The notes under the pieces were generated by a model that worked only from the letters and a program-made list of their open reading frames with translations, made no database searches and was not told where the DNA came from. The translations under genes were made by a program, and so were the position numbers. Shown here piece by piece: positions 42,981-52,696 of a stretch of 64,000 nt of DNA. The first letter of the stretch is position 1. Each line of letters starts with the position of its first letter. The DNA is from Paenibacillus graminis (GTDB lineage: Bacteria > Bacillota > Bacilli > Paenibacillales > Paenibacillaceae): the NCBI RefSeq assembly GCF_000758705.1, contig NZ_CP009287.1, positions 6,572,001-6,636,000 on the forward strand. The letters are read 5' to 3'.

Positions 42981-43535
42981 TTATTTTAATGTATATCCAC
43001 CACGAACCAGTACGACAAGTCCTAACTTCTGACCATCTTGTACATTGATCCCCCGCCCATCGCGAGGAAAAGATAATAGATGATTCATGGGAGCAGCTTG
43101 TCCATTGGCCAGATCCTTGCCATCAGTCAAATCAGCTACACCATTAGCCGCCTCCGAAAAAATCACGGCTTTGCCTGCACGTACAATAAATTCAGCACCG
43201 GCAGATCCCATTAAAGTCTGTCCTGGTTTGACATCTACAATCACAGCTTCGTTACTGTTGGCAGGAGCAGATGTCTGCGGACTTGATGATGAAGTGGCCG
43301 TTGGTGCCGGGGATGCGGTAGCAGTGGCTACTGGAGGGCTCGTTGCAGCTGTTCCGCCCCCTAATGCTTTCTGAATCTGTTGATCTACATAACTCTTGGT
43401 GACAACCGGATCATCTGCTGTACCTGGCTGATTCCCTACACTTGCACCTTCAGCTGTAAGATTCATCAGTGATCCCGCCCATACTGCTCCACCCAACAAG
43501 ACCACTGCCATCGTTACTTTCATTGCTGATTTCAT
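42981..43535 (-). CDS. Exported protein of unknown function
   Basis: 184 residues; AGGAGG six bases before the ATG. N-terminal signal or membrane segment (MKVTMAVVLLGGAVWAGSL), then GNQPGTADDPVVTKSYVDQQIQ, a pattern I associate with conserved Firmicute exported proteins, a Thr- and Ser-rich linker (SPPVATATASPAPTATSSSS), and a C-terminal compact domain of about 90 residues (VIVDVKPGQTLMGSAGAEF to GLVVLVRGGYTLK). No cysteine at a lipobox. No function can be given. It sits between the SASP gene and the main S-layer gene, with no visible terminator before SASP. Confidence 0.83.
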   Translation of the reverse strand: MKSAMKVTMAVVLLGGAVWAGSLMNLTAEGASVGNQPGTADDPVVTKSYVDQQIQKALGGGTAATSPPVATATASPAPTATSSSSPQTSAPANSNEAVIVDVKPGQTLMGSAGAEFIVRAGKAVIFSEAANGVADLTDGKDLANGQAAPMNHLLSFPRDGRGINVQDGQKLGLVVLVRGGYTLK

Positions 43536-43566
43536 TGCTTTCCTCCTTCAGGGATGGAAAATGATT

Positions 43567-43601
43567 AAAAAAAAGAATAGCCTCCGAAGAGGCTATTCTT
43601 T
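43567..43601 (-). terminator. Terminator after the S-layer gene
   Basis: A perfect 13-bp stem (43572-43584 with 43589-43601), four-base CGAA loop, then a long T run on the minus strand. Confidence 0.95.
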
Positions 43602-43627
43602 GCTTCGGTAATACACGAGGAACAGTA

Positions 43628-46294
43628 TTATTTACCGGATACTTCAGTACCAGTAGTAACTTTGTTATTCTCGATGTCAGTGAAGTCTGCAGTGTCTTTA
43701 ACCTTAACTGTAATTACGTTAATGTTGTTAGCGTTAAGGTCTTGAGCACCGGAAGATGCAGTAGCATCAATGTCCTTCTTATTGAATGTAACATACCATT
43801 TATCGGTGCTATTACCAACCTTATCAAAGGTCATAGGTTTGATTGGGGTATTGTTAATGCTGAACAGCAAATCATCTGCTGTAATATTTTTAACATTCTC
43901 AGAGAAGGTTACAATCAGAACTGCCGAGTCAGTAGACGATACAGCAGCAGAGGTGAGCTTAGGAGCTACAGTGTCAAACAGTTTGATGGCTACTTCATTG
44001 TGAGCTTCAACTCCATTACCAGCAGTATCGGCCACACCATTAGCCAAGAACTTGTAGTCCTTAGTTTCACTGATTGAAGACTTCGGAATCCGGATTTGTG
44101 CAACTCTTGTAGTAGCATTGTCAGCAGCTGCTTTAAGTGTAACGTAAGCAGTTGTAGGCAACGCTTTGCTGTCCATTGTGTAGCTGTTGCGATCAGTCAG
44201 GGAAGCAATACTTACTCCTGAATTGTCACTTACAGTTACTTCAATGATATACTCAGTAGAATCATTTGGACCGTATACGATGCTGGTAACTTTAGGTCTG
44301 TCGGAATCGGAAGAAGTAGTGCTTCCTGTAATCGCAACAGTTGTTGCAACCAGCTTATTCTTGGCAAAGCTTGCATCAGTTACCAGACCTTCTGGCAGAC
44401 GCAGAGTGTGTGCACCCACAACACCAGCCGGTGTAGCATAAGTCAAAGATTTACCATCTTTGGATCTTACAACTGGGTTAGAGTTGAGCGAAGTACCAAC
44501 ACCTGTGGAATCTTTAATCAATGTAAGGCCAGACACACCAGCTACAGGGTTCACTTCTTCGGAGAACTTGACAACCAGTCCGCTGCCGCTCTTGTAAGTG
44601 ATACTTGTTACGGTTGGAGCCACAGTGTCTTTAGTGAAGGTAATAGGTTGAGTCACTGCAGTACCCAGGTTGTTGCCAACGGTATCACGAACAGTTGCAC
44701 CGAATACGATGCTACCTGTGAAAGTACCAGTGGATGGCAACGATCCAAGTGGGCTATCCAGTTTGAACGTTTTAGTGTCGCTTGTAGTGTTGATTTTGAA
44801 TACCCCGATGCTCACTCCGTTGGCATCCAGCAAACGAACATTACCCACCAGTGAATTGTAATCCACTGCTTTGTTGAATACAACTTCAACAGCCTTGTCA
44901 CCAATTGCAGTAACTTTTGTAACAACCGGTGCTTGAACATCAGAAGTTACTGTTACAGTTGTTTTAACTGGGTTTGGTGTAGCCAGGTTACCAGCGTAAT
45001 CCGAGAGGTTAGTCAAGGACACATCATAAGACGTTCCGCTGTTCAGCGTGCCAGCAGTCAGTGTCACTTCATCCAATGGCTGGTAAGTGTCGCGAGTTAC
45101 ACTTGCAGCTGCACCGTTCACGTATGCAATCAATCCAGCTGTTTTAACTGGCTCGCTCAGCTTAACGTATACTTTATTTGTAGTTGTTTTTGCAACAGCA
45201 GATACAGAAACTACTGTTGGTGCAACAGTATCAGCAACAGGAAGCAGTTGAGTGAAAGCAGGGATTGCTTCACCAGCAGTTGTTCTGATTGTGTCGTTGA
45301 TTACTACTGTGTAGTTACCTTTCAGGAAAGTATTTCCATCCAGGGAAATTGTAGCTTGAGTAGCGTCATCGCTGATAACAACCTTAGCGTCTTTAGCTAC
45401 ATCAACTGTTTTGCCAACTTCAGTTACTTTAACTACGCCTTCGATCAGGGTGTTAGTTTCAACCAAAGTTTCAGGGTCGATAGCGCGGTTGAATTTAACT
45501 ACAACTTGCTTAGCGTTTGGAGCTGTTACGGAAACAACCTTAGGCGCTTGCAGTGTTACTTTTGCAGTGTAGTCTTTTTCAAGGTGCTTGAAGTTGATTG
45601 TAGTTTCAACGCCTGCTACCAGAGCAGTTGTCAGATCAACGTTTGCAGTTGTTTTATCAGAGAATGTCACAACTACTTTGGTTGGGCTTACTGCTTCTGC
45701 AGAAGTTACAGTCAATGTAGGAGCTACAGTCTTTTGGTCAACTGCATAAGCAGTTTCTACTACCAAAGAGCGAGTAGCGTTACCTTTGAAGTTGGTGGTT
45801 TGTGCAACCAGACCAGCGTTGATAACTGCTTGAGCATAGCCTTTAGCCCATGCGGATGCGGAGTTATCAGTTGTAGCAGGTTGTTCCAGCTTCAGAGCGC
45901 GGAACAATACAGCCGCTACTTCTTGAACCGTTACTTTACCGTTGTAGTTGAAGAGACCTTTAACAGTATCCTGACCTTGCATATAACCAGCTGCAGTTAC
46001 AGCTTCGATGTAAGGCACTGCCCAGTTCTTCGCTGTGTAACCTTTGTCTTTGTAAGACAATTTGCCAGTTACTTCAGTAAGACCAAACAATTTAGTAACG
46101 ATCTTAGCGAATTCAGCGCGAGTCAGATCTTTTTCAAGATGTGCTTGACCGTCTGGGTAGCCGTTAAGGATACCTTTTGCTGCCAAAGCATCAAATTTTG
46201 CTTGTGGAGTTGTTGCAGTTTCACCAAACGCTACAGAGGCAAACATCGAGAATGCCATTGCTGTAGATAATGCTACGGATAAAATTTTCTTCAT
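43628..46294 (-). CDS. Main S-layer protein candidate, three N-terminal SLH domains
   Basis: 888 residues from the ATG at 46292-46294, which has AAGGAGG 11 bases upstream and starts MKKILSVALSTAMAFSMFAS, a textbook signal peptide. Three SLH domains follow (about 25-200: LTRAEFAKIVTKLFGL, VQEVAAVLFRAL, RSLVVETAYAV), then a chain of Ig-like domains with repeated openings such as DTVAPTVVSVSAVA, DTVAPTVTSITYKS and VAPKLTSAAVSS. The composition is low in Cys and rich in Val, Thr and Ala, as in true S-layer proteins. A second in-frame start lies at 46366, also with a good ribosome site. The long leader and strong terminator suggest high expression. Confidence 0.92.
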   Translation of the reverse strand: MKKILSVALSTAMAFSMFASVAFGETATTPQAKFDALAAKGILNGYPDGQAHLEKDLTRAEFAKIVTKLFGLTEVTGKLSYKDKGYTAKNWAVPYIEAVTAAGYMQGQDTVKGLFNYNGKVTVQEVAAVLFRALKLEQPATTDNSASAWAKGYAQAVINAGLVAQTTNFKGNATRSLVVETAYAVDQKTVAPTLTVTSAEAVSPTKVVVTFSDKTTANVDLTTALVAGVETTINFKHLEKDYTAKVTLQAPKVVSVTAPNAKQVVVKFNRAIDPETLVETNTLIEGVVKVTEVGKTVDVAKDAKVVISDDATQATISLDGNTFLKGNYTVVINDTIRTTAGEAIPAFTQLLPVADTVAPTVVSVSAVAKTTTNKVYVKLSEPVKTAGLIAYVNGAAASVTRDTYQPLDEVTLTAGTLNSGTSYDVSLTNLSDYAGNLATPNPVKTTVTVTSDVQAPVVTKVTAIGDKAVEVVFNKAVDYNSLVGNVRLLDANGVSIGVFKINTTSDTKTFKLDSPLGSLPSTGTFTGSIVFGATVRDTVGNNLGTAVTQPITFTKDTVAPTVTSITYKSGSGLVVKFSEEVNPVAGVSGLTLIKDSTGVGTSLNSNPVVRSKDGKSLTYATPAGVVGAHTLRLPEGLVTDASFAKNKLVATTVAITGSTTSSDSDRPKVTSIVYGPNDSTEYIIEVTVSDNSGVSIASLTDRNSYTMDSKALPTTAYVTLKAAADNATTRVAQIRIPKSSISETKDYKFLANGVADTAGNGVEAHNEVAIKLFDTVAPKLTSAAVSSTDSAVLIVTFSENVKNITADDLLFSINNTPIKPMTFDKVGNSTDKWYVTFNKKDIDATASSGAQDLNANNINVITVKVKDTADFTDIENNKVTTGTEVSGK

Positions 46295-46366
46295 AACCTT
46301 TTTTTCTCCTCCTTGGACGTTCATGAACTGAGATTCTTCTTTAGTTGGGTAGCTCATGTCACTCAT
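46295..46366 (-). other. Possible upstream in-frame start of the S-layer gene
   Basis: An ATG at 46364-46366 follows AAAGGGGG and reads MSDMSYPTKEESQFMNVQG in frame into the S-layer gene. It would add 24 residues before the signal peptide. Tandem starts with different signal lengths are known in the Brevibacillus middle-wall-protein gene. Which start is used cannot be told from sequence. Confidence 0.5.
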
Positions 46367-46410
46367 TAGCCGATGCACCCCCTTTCCCGAGTTGAGCATA
46401 TTAAGTATAA

Positions 46411-46520
46411 ATAATGTCTGTGACGGGTATCACAGAAACTTGTAACCAGCTTCAAGGCATAGTAATACTAGATTCCTAATTCTACCTAAGTATTATACAA
46501 TGTGCCTCAAGTCACGTAAA
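46411..46520 (-). promoter_or_regulatory. S-layer leader: candidate sigma-A promoter and hairpin
   Basis: TTTACG (46515-46520), 17-base spacer, TATAAT (46492-46497) on the minus strand. The predicted leader of about 120-190 bases has a hairpin CTGTGA-TACCCG-TCACAG near 46412-46430. Upstream to 46840 the AT-rich gap shows no gene; an extended -10 (TGCTATACT, near 46736-46746) could be a second promoter. Confidence 0.45.
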
Positions 46521-46841
46521 GCTAATTTTTCCATTTGGCGGTGTTATTCAATATTATGATGATTAACAATGCCTTGTGTAAGTGACTCTACATCTTAAAC
46601 GCAAGAGTTTCTAGAAAGTTGCGCTTTGTTCAAAAAAAAAATTTAAAATCCTTTTACGGCTGGCCCTGTCCCAATTAGAAGAGACAATATGTATGTTCTA
46701 CTAACTATTGTTAATGATGGGTCGCTACGGGAACCAGTATAGCATACAGACTTTCCAAACGTCATTAAGCAATATTTGTTAAGTAAATAAACATAATCAT
46801 CCATTTTCAAACCAGTTCATCTAATAGTTCTTATGGACAAA

Positions 46842-46868
46842 ACAAAAAGCGCCGTTTCCGGCGCTTTT
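46842..46868 (-). terminator. Terminator after the 113-residue gene
   Basis: An 8-bp perfect stem with a GAAA loop on the minus strand, followed by TTTTTGTTTT. Confidence 0.9.
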
Positions 46869-46877
46869 ATCTAAAGT

Positions 46878-47219
46878 CTAACGTATCTTCATGGATAGTT
46901 GTATCAGCTCCTGGCGTTTCTCAGGACTTGAATTGACATTCTCGTACATAGCATCTATTGCACCACGGTTCTCCCGGTAGGTCTTCTCATGTTTGATCGT
47001 GGTATGCGACCATTCAATTAAAGCATTCTCTGCAGTTACAAGATCATTGTATGCATCATGGAACCCGGTAGTCTGTACAAGCTCTTCCATAACCTCCTGC
47101 GTGATCTCCTGAAGTGCCCGTTTTGCAGCGATCTCCTTTTCCATTACCTTTGCTCTATTCTCAAACGAATTCTTTGCTTTCATGTAATCCAGCTGTGCTT
47201 TTGATAAAATCGGTTTCAT
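46878..47219 (-). CDS. Small charged helical protein of unknown function
   Basis: 113 residues, no membrane segment, no Cys. Almost entirely predicted helix with heptad-like stretches (NSFENRAKVMEKEIAAKRAL, EVMEELVQTTGFHDAYNDL, ENALIEWSHTTIKHEKTYRE). AAAGGTGA lies 11 bases before the ATG; a terminator follows. I do not recognise a family. It stands between two S-layer genes on the same strand, with its own terminator, so it is probably an independent gene and not a fragment of either. Confidence 0.78.
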   Translation of the reverse strand: MKPILSKAQLDYMKAKNSFENRAKVMEKEIAAKRALQEITQEVMEELVQTTGFHDAYNDLVTAENALIEWSHTTIKHEKTYRENRGAIDAMYENVNSSPEKRQELIQLSMKIR

Positions 47220-47320
47220 CGATGGCTTTCACCTTTCAGAAAATATTATTTTCTAAGTTATTGTAACGTAAAATGGTGCAGATTACAAAGTTTATGTCGA
47301 TGACTTTGTAAATTAATTAC

Positions 47321-47361
47321 AAACAACAGGTCCGCGAACAGCATTCGCGGACCTGTTGTTC
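47321..47361. terminator. Bidirectional terminator after the third S-layer gene
   Basis: A perfect 16-bp stem (47323-47338 with 47344-47359) with a short loop, T-rich on both sides. Confidence 0.88.
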
Positions 47362-47372
47362 TTTTGATTAGC

Positions 47373-50300
47373 TTAATTAAAGGTTTTTGGGAAGATGTTT
47401 GTACTCTTCTTCAAAAGTGCTACAGCAATCTTTCCGGCTTCCGCTCTAGTCAGTTTCCCCTTTGGATTAAAATTATATACCGGCTTGGTTTGACCTGTAA
47501 TAGTTACGGCGCTACCTTCCATGATTTTGGCTTTGGATACCGCATCAATCGCTGGTTTCGAATAAAAATCCATACTTCCCGTATCCACAAATGACTTGGT
47601 GAGGGTGGCTAGCAGTTTGGCATCGTTAGTAGCCATTTTCAGCTTCAAAGCTCTGGCAATCATGACAGCAGCCTGCTCTCTTGTCAGTGGCTGATCCGGG
47701 CCGAAGAACCCATCACTTAGGCCGGTGACAATCCCTGCTCTAGCCGCAGTCTCGATATGTTTGAAATCCCATGTCGTTGACACCGCCTCAGGCACGATAT
47801 CAAAGAAAGTCTGCTGATTATTATTATAGTTCAGAGGAATATCCAGCCCTTTTACCAGCAATGTGGCAAATTCACCGCGTGTCGTTGTATCATCAGCACC
47901 AAATTGGTCGAATCTCAGATTTTCCATAATCCCTTTGGAGTACAGTCCGTTAAGAATGTTTCTTGCCCATGGATGGTTAGTGATATCTGTGTATCCACGA
48001 CGCAGCTTCATTACTGTATAATACCCAAACTGGTCAAAAGGCACTGTGATTGTATGTTTCTTAGTATCCACTTCACCGCCAATGTTCTCCCACTGTCCTG
48101 AGTCGGTATACCGGAACACGGTGATTGTCGACCCCACTTCATCCACAATGCTTGAATTGAAGGTTAATGTGAGTTTTCCCCGCTGAGAAGGAACAATTTT
48201 TCGTTCGGCTTCAATTTGTGTGAAGTTTCCTTCTATGGAGTATGGAGCAATACCATTAGTGGCTGGTTTATATAGAGCATTGCCTTGGGTTCCTTTTTCA
48301 CCAAGTCCGCCGCTCAGCCAATAAATATCTGAAACCCGGGAGAAATTATTGGTTTCTACTGTTGAGTTAAACCGCAACACTAAGTCAGAGGGAATCAACA
48401 ATGTACCGAGGCCACCAGGAGTACGGGCATCAGCATCCACATTAATAGTGTTGCCATAATCATTTTTACGTTCAACAACACCATCTACAGGATCTGCGAT
48501 ACCGAACAGCAGCTTGGTGTCAGGATAGTACTTCGCAGCTCCAGAGGTGGTAAAGCCCTTCATTAATGTTCCTTTTGGGAACGTGAGCTCAAGCCCTTTG
48601 TTAAACACACTATATTTAGCAGCAACTTTCTCAGCCATAAATTGCGTGTCCACCTGAACAGCACTTGCATAGTAAACAGTAATAGTATCATTTAAGGTTG
48701 AATTAGCCCGTACGATTTGAATTTTGATTGAAGTAGCTTTGTCTGGTTTTAATCCCACATAATCTAACGTGAACCGGTTCGGCAGGTCAGTGCGTTTCAC
48801 TGCTTCAAACTTGTTGATTACAACTTTAGTAGCACCTTCAGCCTCAATATCAAAACGGACAAAATTCTTATTAACAACGATTTGTTTTCCTACAGTGGCA
48901 ACTGGAGATAAGATCCGGTATGGAGAAACTTCACGTACTACTTCCATGCGCTGATTCGTGCGTGCGCCAGTTTCATTAATCAGCTCCAGATTATATACAA
49001 TACTGCCTGCAGTTTCAGCGGGAATATCCAAAATCCGCAGGATAAAGTCTTTGCTGCTGCCTACAAAATCATAGTAGTAAGTCTTTCCTTTATACACAAA
49101 ATTTTGTGATACCTTTTGGATTGAAGTATCACCCAGTACTGCGTTATCTAATGAAAGAAACAGATCTGATCCCTGATATAGATTAAGCTTGTTTGCAGCT
49201 CCGCCTCTAAGAACCAAGTCATAGCTGGTCTGGCTTGTAAAAAACTTGTCGTCCTTGAACGTGAATTCCGCAGTTAATCCAAGGATATCGTTAAGCTCTT
49301 TGTCGGTGTAAGCCTTAATGTCTGTATGCGAGAACGCTGCTCTGCCTTTGGATAGCTTGGGATGAAATTGCGACAGGTTGGAGACATTGGTATCTACAAT
49401 ATAGAATTTCAGTTCTTTACGTATTTCTCTTTTGTTGCTTGCATTGTCCATGGAGGTCCCGGTGAATACAAGTTTGTTTTCTCCGTATACCAGTGGCCCT
49501 GAAGCTGATATGGTTAAATCAAAGGAGAAAGTCGATTTATTCATCGGATTAAAATCAAGATTGCTAACCTCTGTCGATTTCAGCTTATCGTTTGAAATAC
49601 CGTTGACAAAAAATTGTGCGTTGCTGATGTTCTCAAATCCGATATATTCACCTGAGACTTTCAAAATATTAGAACTATTAGCCGAGCTAAACGTATAAGT
49701 CTGACCATCATTTAAGTTGGCAACGTAAATGTAATTCTTGGATACATAGGAAATGTCTGCATTATAGAAGGATTGCGATCCTGAATATTGAAATTTCACT
49801 TTCTGTTGTCCATTGGAGAATCCAACTACCTTATATATGACCTCATTATCTGACAGTCCTGTAACATTGGTCTGTTTCTCCAACGTAAGCGAAGCGCCCA
49901 AAGGGAGATAGGAAGCCAGTAAAGCCTTAGCAGCATCAGGTTTAGCACTCGACTTAACCAGAATGTAGAAATCTGATTTCTCAACCTGAGCACCGTTCAA
50001 AGCCAGCTTGGAAAGTCCGGTACTAGCAATTGCTTCACCATTATATCCAGACAAATAGTACATTTCGGTTATAACATTTTCACCTGATAAAAATTTGTAG
50101 TTTTCTTTTACAGACGTACTATACGTTCCGTATTTAATTCCGACGGTTACGCTGGACGATCCTGCTGTGAGTGTGAATGGTGCCGTTGTCTTGAAGGCAA
50201 TCAGCCGGTATTGAGGGGTTACGCCATCCGGAGCCGGAATTACAGTCTCATTCTGTGGTGTAGTACCCGGAACCTCAGAGACGGTACCATCAGCTGCAAC

Positions 50301-51290
50301 ATCATAAGACTGAAGCACATTCACTGAAACCACTGTATCGTTAATCTTCACTTCATGGTCATCATTGAAGGACTTGGTACTAGCATTATATGGCAAAAGC
50401 ACTTGCCCCATAATAGTAGCAGTGGTGTCTGTTGCAGTAAGCGTAGGGACATTATCAAGTATATTGTACGCTTTATTACCGTGAACAATTTTCAGATCGG
50501 TAAAAGGCTTGTTGGTGTCAAAATAATAAACCGAGCGTTTGATTGATATAGAGTCCGCTGCATTCTGCACAACGATGTCCAGCGTGTTCTCTCCGGACTT
50601 CAATGTTAATGCCGGCGTAAAAAAGGTGCCGTCCTCAAGGAGAGAGGTCTGCATCGCGGAACCACCGTTGAGCGATACGCTGACTTTAGTAGCATTCGTC
50701 ACTTTACCCTGGAGGGTAATCTGCTGATTCGGTACAACAACCTTTGTACCTTCATTTAAGTTAATGGCAGCAGGGCCTCCTCCAAGCACTTGCAGCGAAG
50801 TGACATATGGAACCTTATCATACAGAACATAAAACGATTCAGAGCGCTGCAATGTCCCCTGCATCCCTGAGAAGGTGATTTTATTAAATCCTGTGAACAA
50901 GGTAAGTCCGCTCGCAACAAACCGGTTATCCGGGTTAGTAGTGTCGGTAGTTACTGCACCCGTAGTGGAATGTGTATCATCTGTCACCCATTTGTCTCCA
51001 CTCTGCGTCATCTGTTGTACAGTAACCTTCATTGTAGAGGCTGTTACCTGTGCGTAAGTACCTGAAATGGAAAAGTTGGGAGCACTTGTCTTATACACGG
51101 TACTTCTTGTAATAGAATCCTTGACATCCATTTGAAGTGCCGCCGTATTCCGCAGCGTGAGATCATCCGGACTGAAATAGGTCGTAGACGCGGTTGCCGC
51201 CGCGGCCTGCGGCGTGTATTTGCCTGGGAACATGGAAACGATTAGAGCCGCCAGCAGCAGCCAAACGAATGGTCTCTTAAAGCGTAACAT
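47373..51290 (-). CDS. Large surface protein with three C-terminal SLH domains
   Basis: About 1305 residues. The ATG at 51288-51290 has AAAGGAG eleven bases upstream and starts MLRFKRPFVWLLLAALIVSMF, a signal peptide; the frame continues to 51332. The body is a series of beta-rich domains without a clear family (ISFDLTISASGPL, GENKLVFTGTSMD, SSVTVGIKYGTYS), suggesting Ig-like modules. The C-terminal 190 residues contain three SLH domains (ARNILNGLYSKGIMENL, TREQAAVMIARALK, FNPKGKLTRAEAGKIAVALL). The position at the far C-terminus mirrors the protein at 36819. Wall attachment through pyruvylated polymer is expected. Confidence 0.92.
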   Translation of the reverse strand: MLRFKRPFVWLLLAALIVSMFPGKYTPQAAAATASTTYFSPDDLTLRNTAALQMDVKDSITRSTVYKTSAPNFSISGTYAQVTASTMKVTVQQMTQSGDKWVTDDTHSTTGAVTTDTTNPDNRFVASGLTLFTGFNKITFSGMQGTLQRSESFYVLYDKVPYVTSLQVLGGGPAAINLNEGTKVVVPNQQITLQGKVTNATKVSVSLNGGSAMQTSLLEDGTFFTPALTLKSGENTLDIVVQNAADSISIKRSVYYFDTNKPFTDLKIVHGNKAYNILDNVPTLTATDTTATIMGQVLLPYNASTKSFNDDHEVKINDTVVSVNVLQSYDVAADGTVSEVPGTTPQNETVIPAPDGVTPQYRLIAFKTTAPFTLTAGSSSVTVGIKYGTYSTSVKENYKFLSGENVITEMYYLSGYNGEAIASTGLSKLALNGAQVEKSDFYILVKSSAKPDAAKALLASYLPLGASLTLEKQTNVTGLSDNEVIYKVVGFSNGQQKVKFQYSGSQSFYNADISYVSKNYIYVANLNDGQTYTFSSANSSNILKVSGEYIGFENISNAQFFVNGISNDKLKSTEVSNLDFNPMNKSTFSFDLTISASGPLVYGENKLVFTGTSMDNASNKREIRKELKFYIVDTNVSNLSQFHPKLSKGRAAFSHTDIKAYTDKELNDILGLTAEFTFKDDKFFTSQTSYDLVLRGGAANKLNLYQGSDLFLSLDNAVLGDTSIQKVSQNFVYKGKTYYYDFVGSSKDFILRILDIPAETAGSIVYNLELINETGARTNQRMEVVREVSPYRILSPVATVGKQIVVNKNFVRFDIEAEGATKVVINKFEAVKRTDLPNRFTLDYVGLKPDKATSIKIQIVRANSTLNDTITVYYASAVQVDTQFMAEKVAAKYSVFNKGLELTFPKGTLMKGFTTSGAAKYYPDTKLLFGIADPVDGVVERKNDYGNTINVDADARTPGGLGTLLIPSDLVLRFNSTVETNNFSRVSDIYWLSGGLGEKGTQGNALYKPATNGIAPYSIEGNFTQIEAERKIVPSQRGKLTLTFNSSIVDEVGSTITVFRYTDSGQWENIGGEVDTKKHTITVPFDQFGYYTVMKLRRGYTDITNHPWARNILNGLYSKGIMENLRFDQFGADDTTTRGEFATLLVKGLDIPLNYNNNQQTFFDIVPEAVSTTWDFKHIETAARAGIVTGLSDGFFGPDQPLTREQAAVMIARALKLKMATNDAKLLATLTKSFVDTGSMDFYSKPAIDAVSKAKIMEGSAVTITGQTKPVYNFNPKGKLTRAEAGKIAVALLKKSTNIFPKTFN

Positions 51291-51377
51291 GTGTATATCT
51301 CTCCTTTGAGTTATGTTCTCATTATTCCTCACTTTGTTCTTTATCGGTCAAAGAGAGGGGATTTTTTAGGAATATCA

Positions 51378-51409
51378 CAAAAAAGCTCACCCTTTTGTAG
51401 GATGAGCCT
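51378..51409 (-). terminator. Terminator after tagO
   Basis: Stem of about nine pairs with one wobble (51384-51392 with 51400-51409), followed by six Ts on the minus strand. Confidence 0.8.
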
Positions 51410-51452
51410 TGTCAGATAAGGAAGATAATTGCATGACGCAAACAGATGCACT

Positions 51453-52580
51453 TTATGATTTGGAGCCGCGTTCCGGGTTAGCCTTTACCCGCATTCTTAG
51501 CAGAAAATCAATCAACGGACGTTTGGTCTTGCTGATAACACCGGTGATTTCTGCGCCGATCTGCAGGAAGAAGAGCATTACACAAATTACGACGAAGGTC
51601 ACCCAGTTGGCTTCATAGAGAGACGCAGATGTCTGGATTACAGCCAATATTCCAAAGAAACCGGCAATGCCATATATAATCAATACCGTCTGACGGTGGC
51701 TGAAGCCAAGCTCGCGCAGACAGTGATGCAGATGGCCTTTGTCCGGGGCAAAGATTGGTTTCTTCTGCAGCTTCCGGCGGACAATGGCAAAAAACGTATC
51801 CGACAGCGGAACTCCGATAATTAAGAGTGGTGTGATAAAGGAAACTACAGCAATTTGCTTAAAGCCCAGCAAGGCAAGCAGCGCAAGGCAGAAGCCCAAA
51901 AACAGCGAACCTGTATCACCCATGAAAATTTTGGCGGGATGAAAGTTGAAGAACAGGAAACCCAGGATGCTGCCAAGCAGCAGCAGGCAAAGCAAGGCAA
52001 CCATGGTATTGCCCATCAAAAATGCCATGACAGCAATCGTAGCAATCGCAATACCGGATACTCCGGCAGCAAGCCCGTCCAACCCGTCAATCAGGTTAAC
52101 GGCATTCGTAACCCCGACAATCCAGAAGATCGTCAGCGGAATGGCAATCCAGCTTTCCAATGAGGAATACGTATTATTAAATGGAATGTTTACAAAATCA
52201 ACGGTAATTCCGAATCCGAAAACAACGATGCACGCTGCGGCAATCTGGCCCAACAGCTTCACCTTCGCCGAAAGCTCAAACCGGTCATCCAGTGCACCGA
52301 TAAGAACGATCAGTCCGCCGCCCGAAAGCAGCGCTTTGATGAAACTTACCTCCCGCGGAGTAAAATCATAAGGAATAATCGGCAATACGGCAAGCAGGCC
52401 TAACACAAACGCCAGAAAAATACCTAGTCCGCCGAGGCGGGGCATAATCTTAGTGTGCACTTTACGGGCATTCGGCACATCTGTGGCACCAATTTTAATC
52501 GCAAATTTCTTCACGAATGGTGTCAACAGCAGTGCAAGTCCCATGCACACAACGAATCCGGCGATGTATATGATTAACAT
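51453..52580 (-). CDS. tagO: Undecaprenyl-phosphate GlcNAc-1-phosphate transferase, TagO/WecA type
   Basis: Membrane enzyme that starts wall polymer synthesis by moving GlcNAc-1-P to undecaprenyl phosphate. 375 residues with about ten membrane segments. Signature motifs: VPNARKVHTKIMPRLGG (cytoplasmic loop), VNLIDGLDGLAAG, FMGDTGSLFLGF, and GHLHHCLRELGFSHRQT. GGGGGT lies 11 bases before the ATG. It has its own sigma-A-like promoter and a terminator after it. It feeds tagA and the SCWP path. Confidence 0.94.
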   Translation of the reverse strand: MLIIYIAGFVVCMGLALLLTPFVKKFAIKIGATDVPNARKVHTKIMPRLGGLGIFLAFVLGLLAVLPIIPYDFTPREVSFIKALLSGGGLIVLIGALDDRFELSAKVKLLGQIAAACIVVFGFGITVDFVNIPFNNTYSSLESWIAIPLTIFWIVGVTNAVNLIDGLDGLAAGVSGIAIATIAVMAFLMGNTMVALLCLLLLGSILGFLFFNFHPAKIFMGDTGSLFLGFCLALLALLGFKQIAVVSFITPLLIIGVPLSDTFFAIVRRKLQKKPIFAPDKGHLHHCLRELGFSHRQTVLIIYGIAGFFGILAVIQTSASLYEANWVTFVVICVMLFFLQIGAEITGVISKTKRPLIDFLLRMRVKANPERGSKS

Positions 52581-52615
52581 TTGATCAGTCGACCCCCATT
52601 TCTCTACCGCATTGA

Positions 52616-52645
52616 ATTATACGCTGAACGTAAAACAAATTCCAA
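52616..52645 (-). promoter_or_regulatory. Sigma-A-like promoter for tagO
   Basis: TTGGAA, 18-base spacer, TATAAT on the minus strand, within the 116-base gap after tagA. Confidence 0.55.
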
Positions 52646-52696
52646 TTCCGTTTTTAGGCTGTTGCACGGATTTTTACGGTGAATAACGTCGTTTTG

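Noticed and set aside
44933..46270. 445-residue plus-strand frame opposite the S-layer gene
   Set aside because: Cys- and Ser-rich composition typical of an antisense shadow; no ribosome site or family match.
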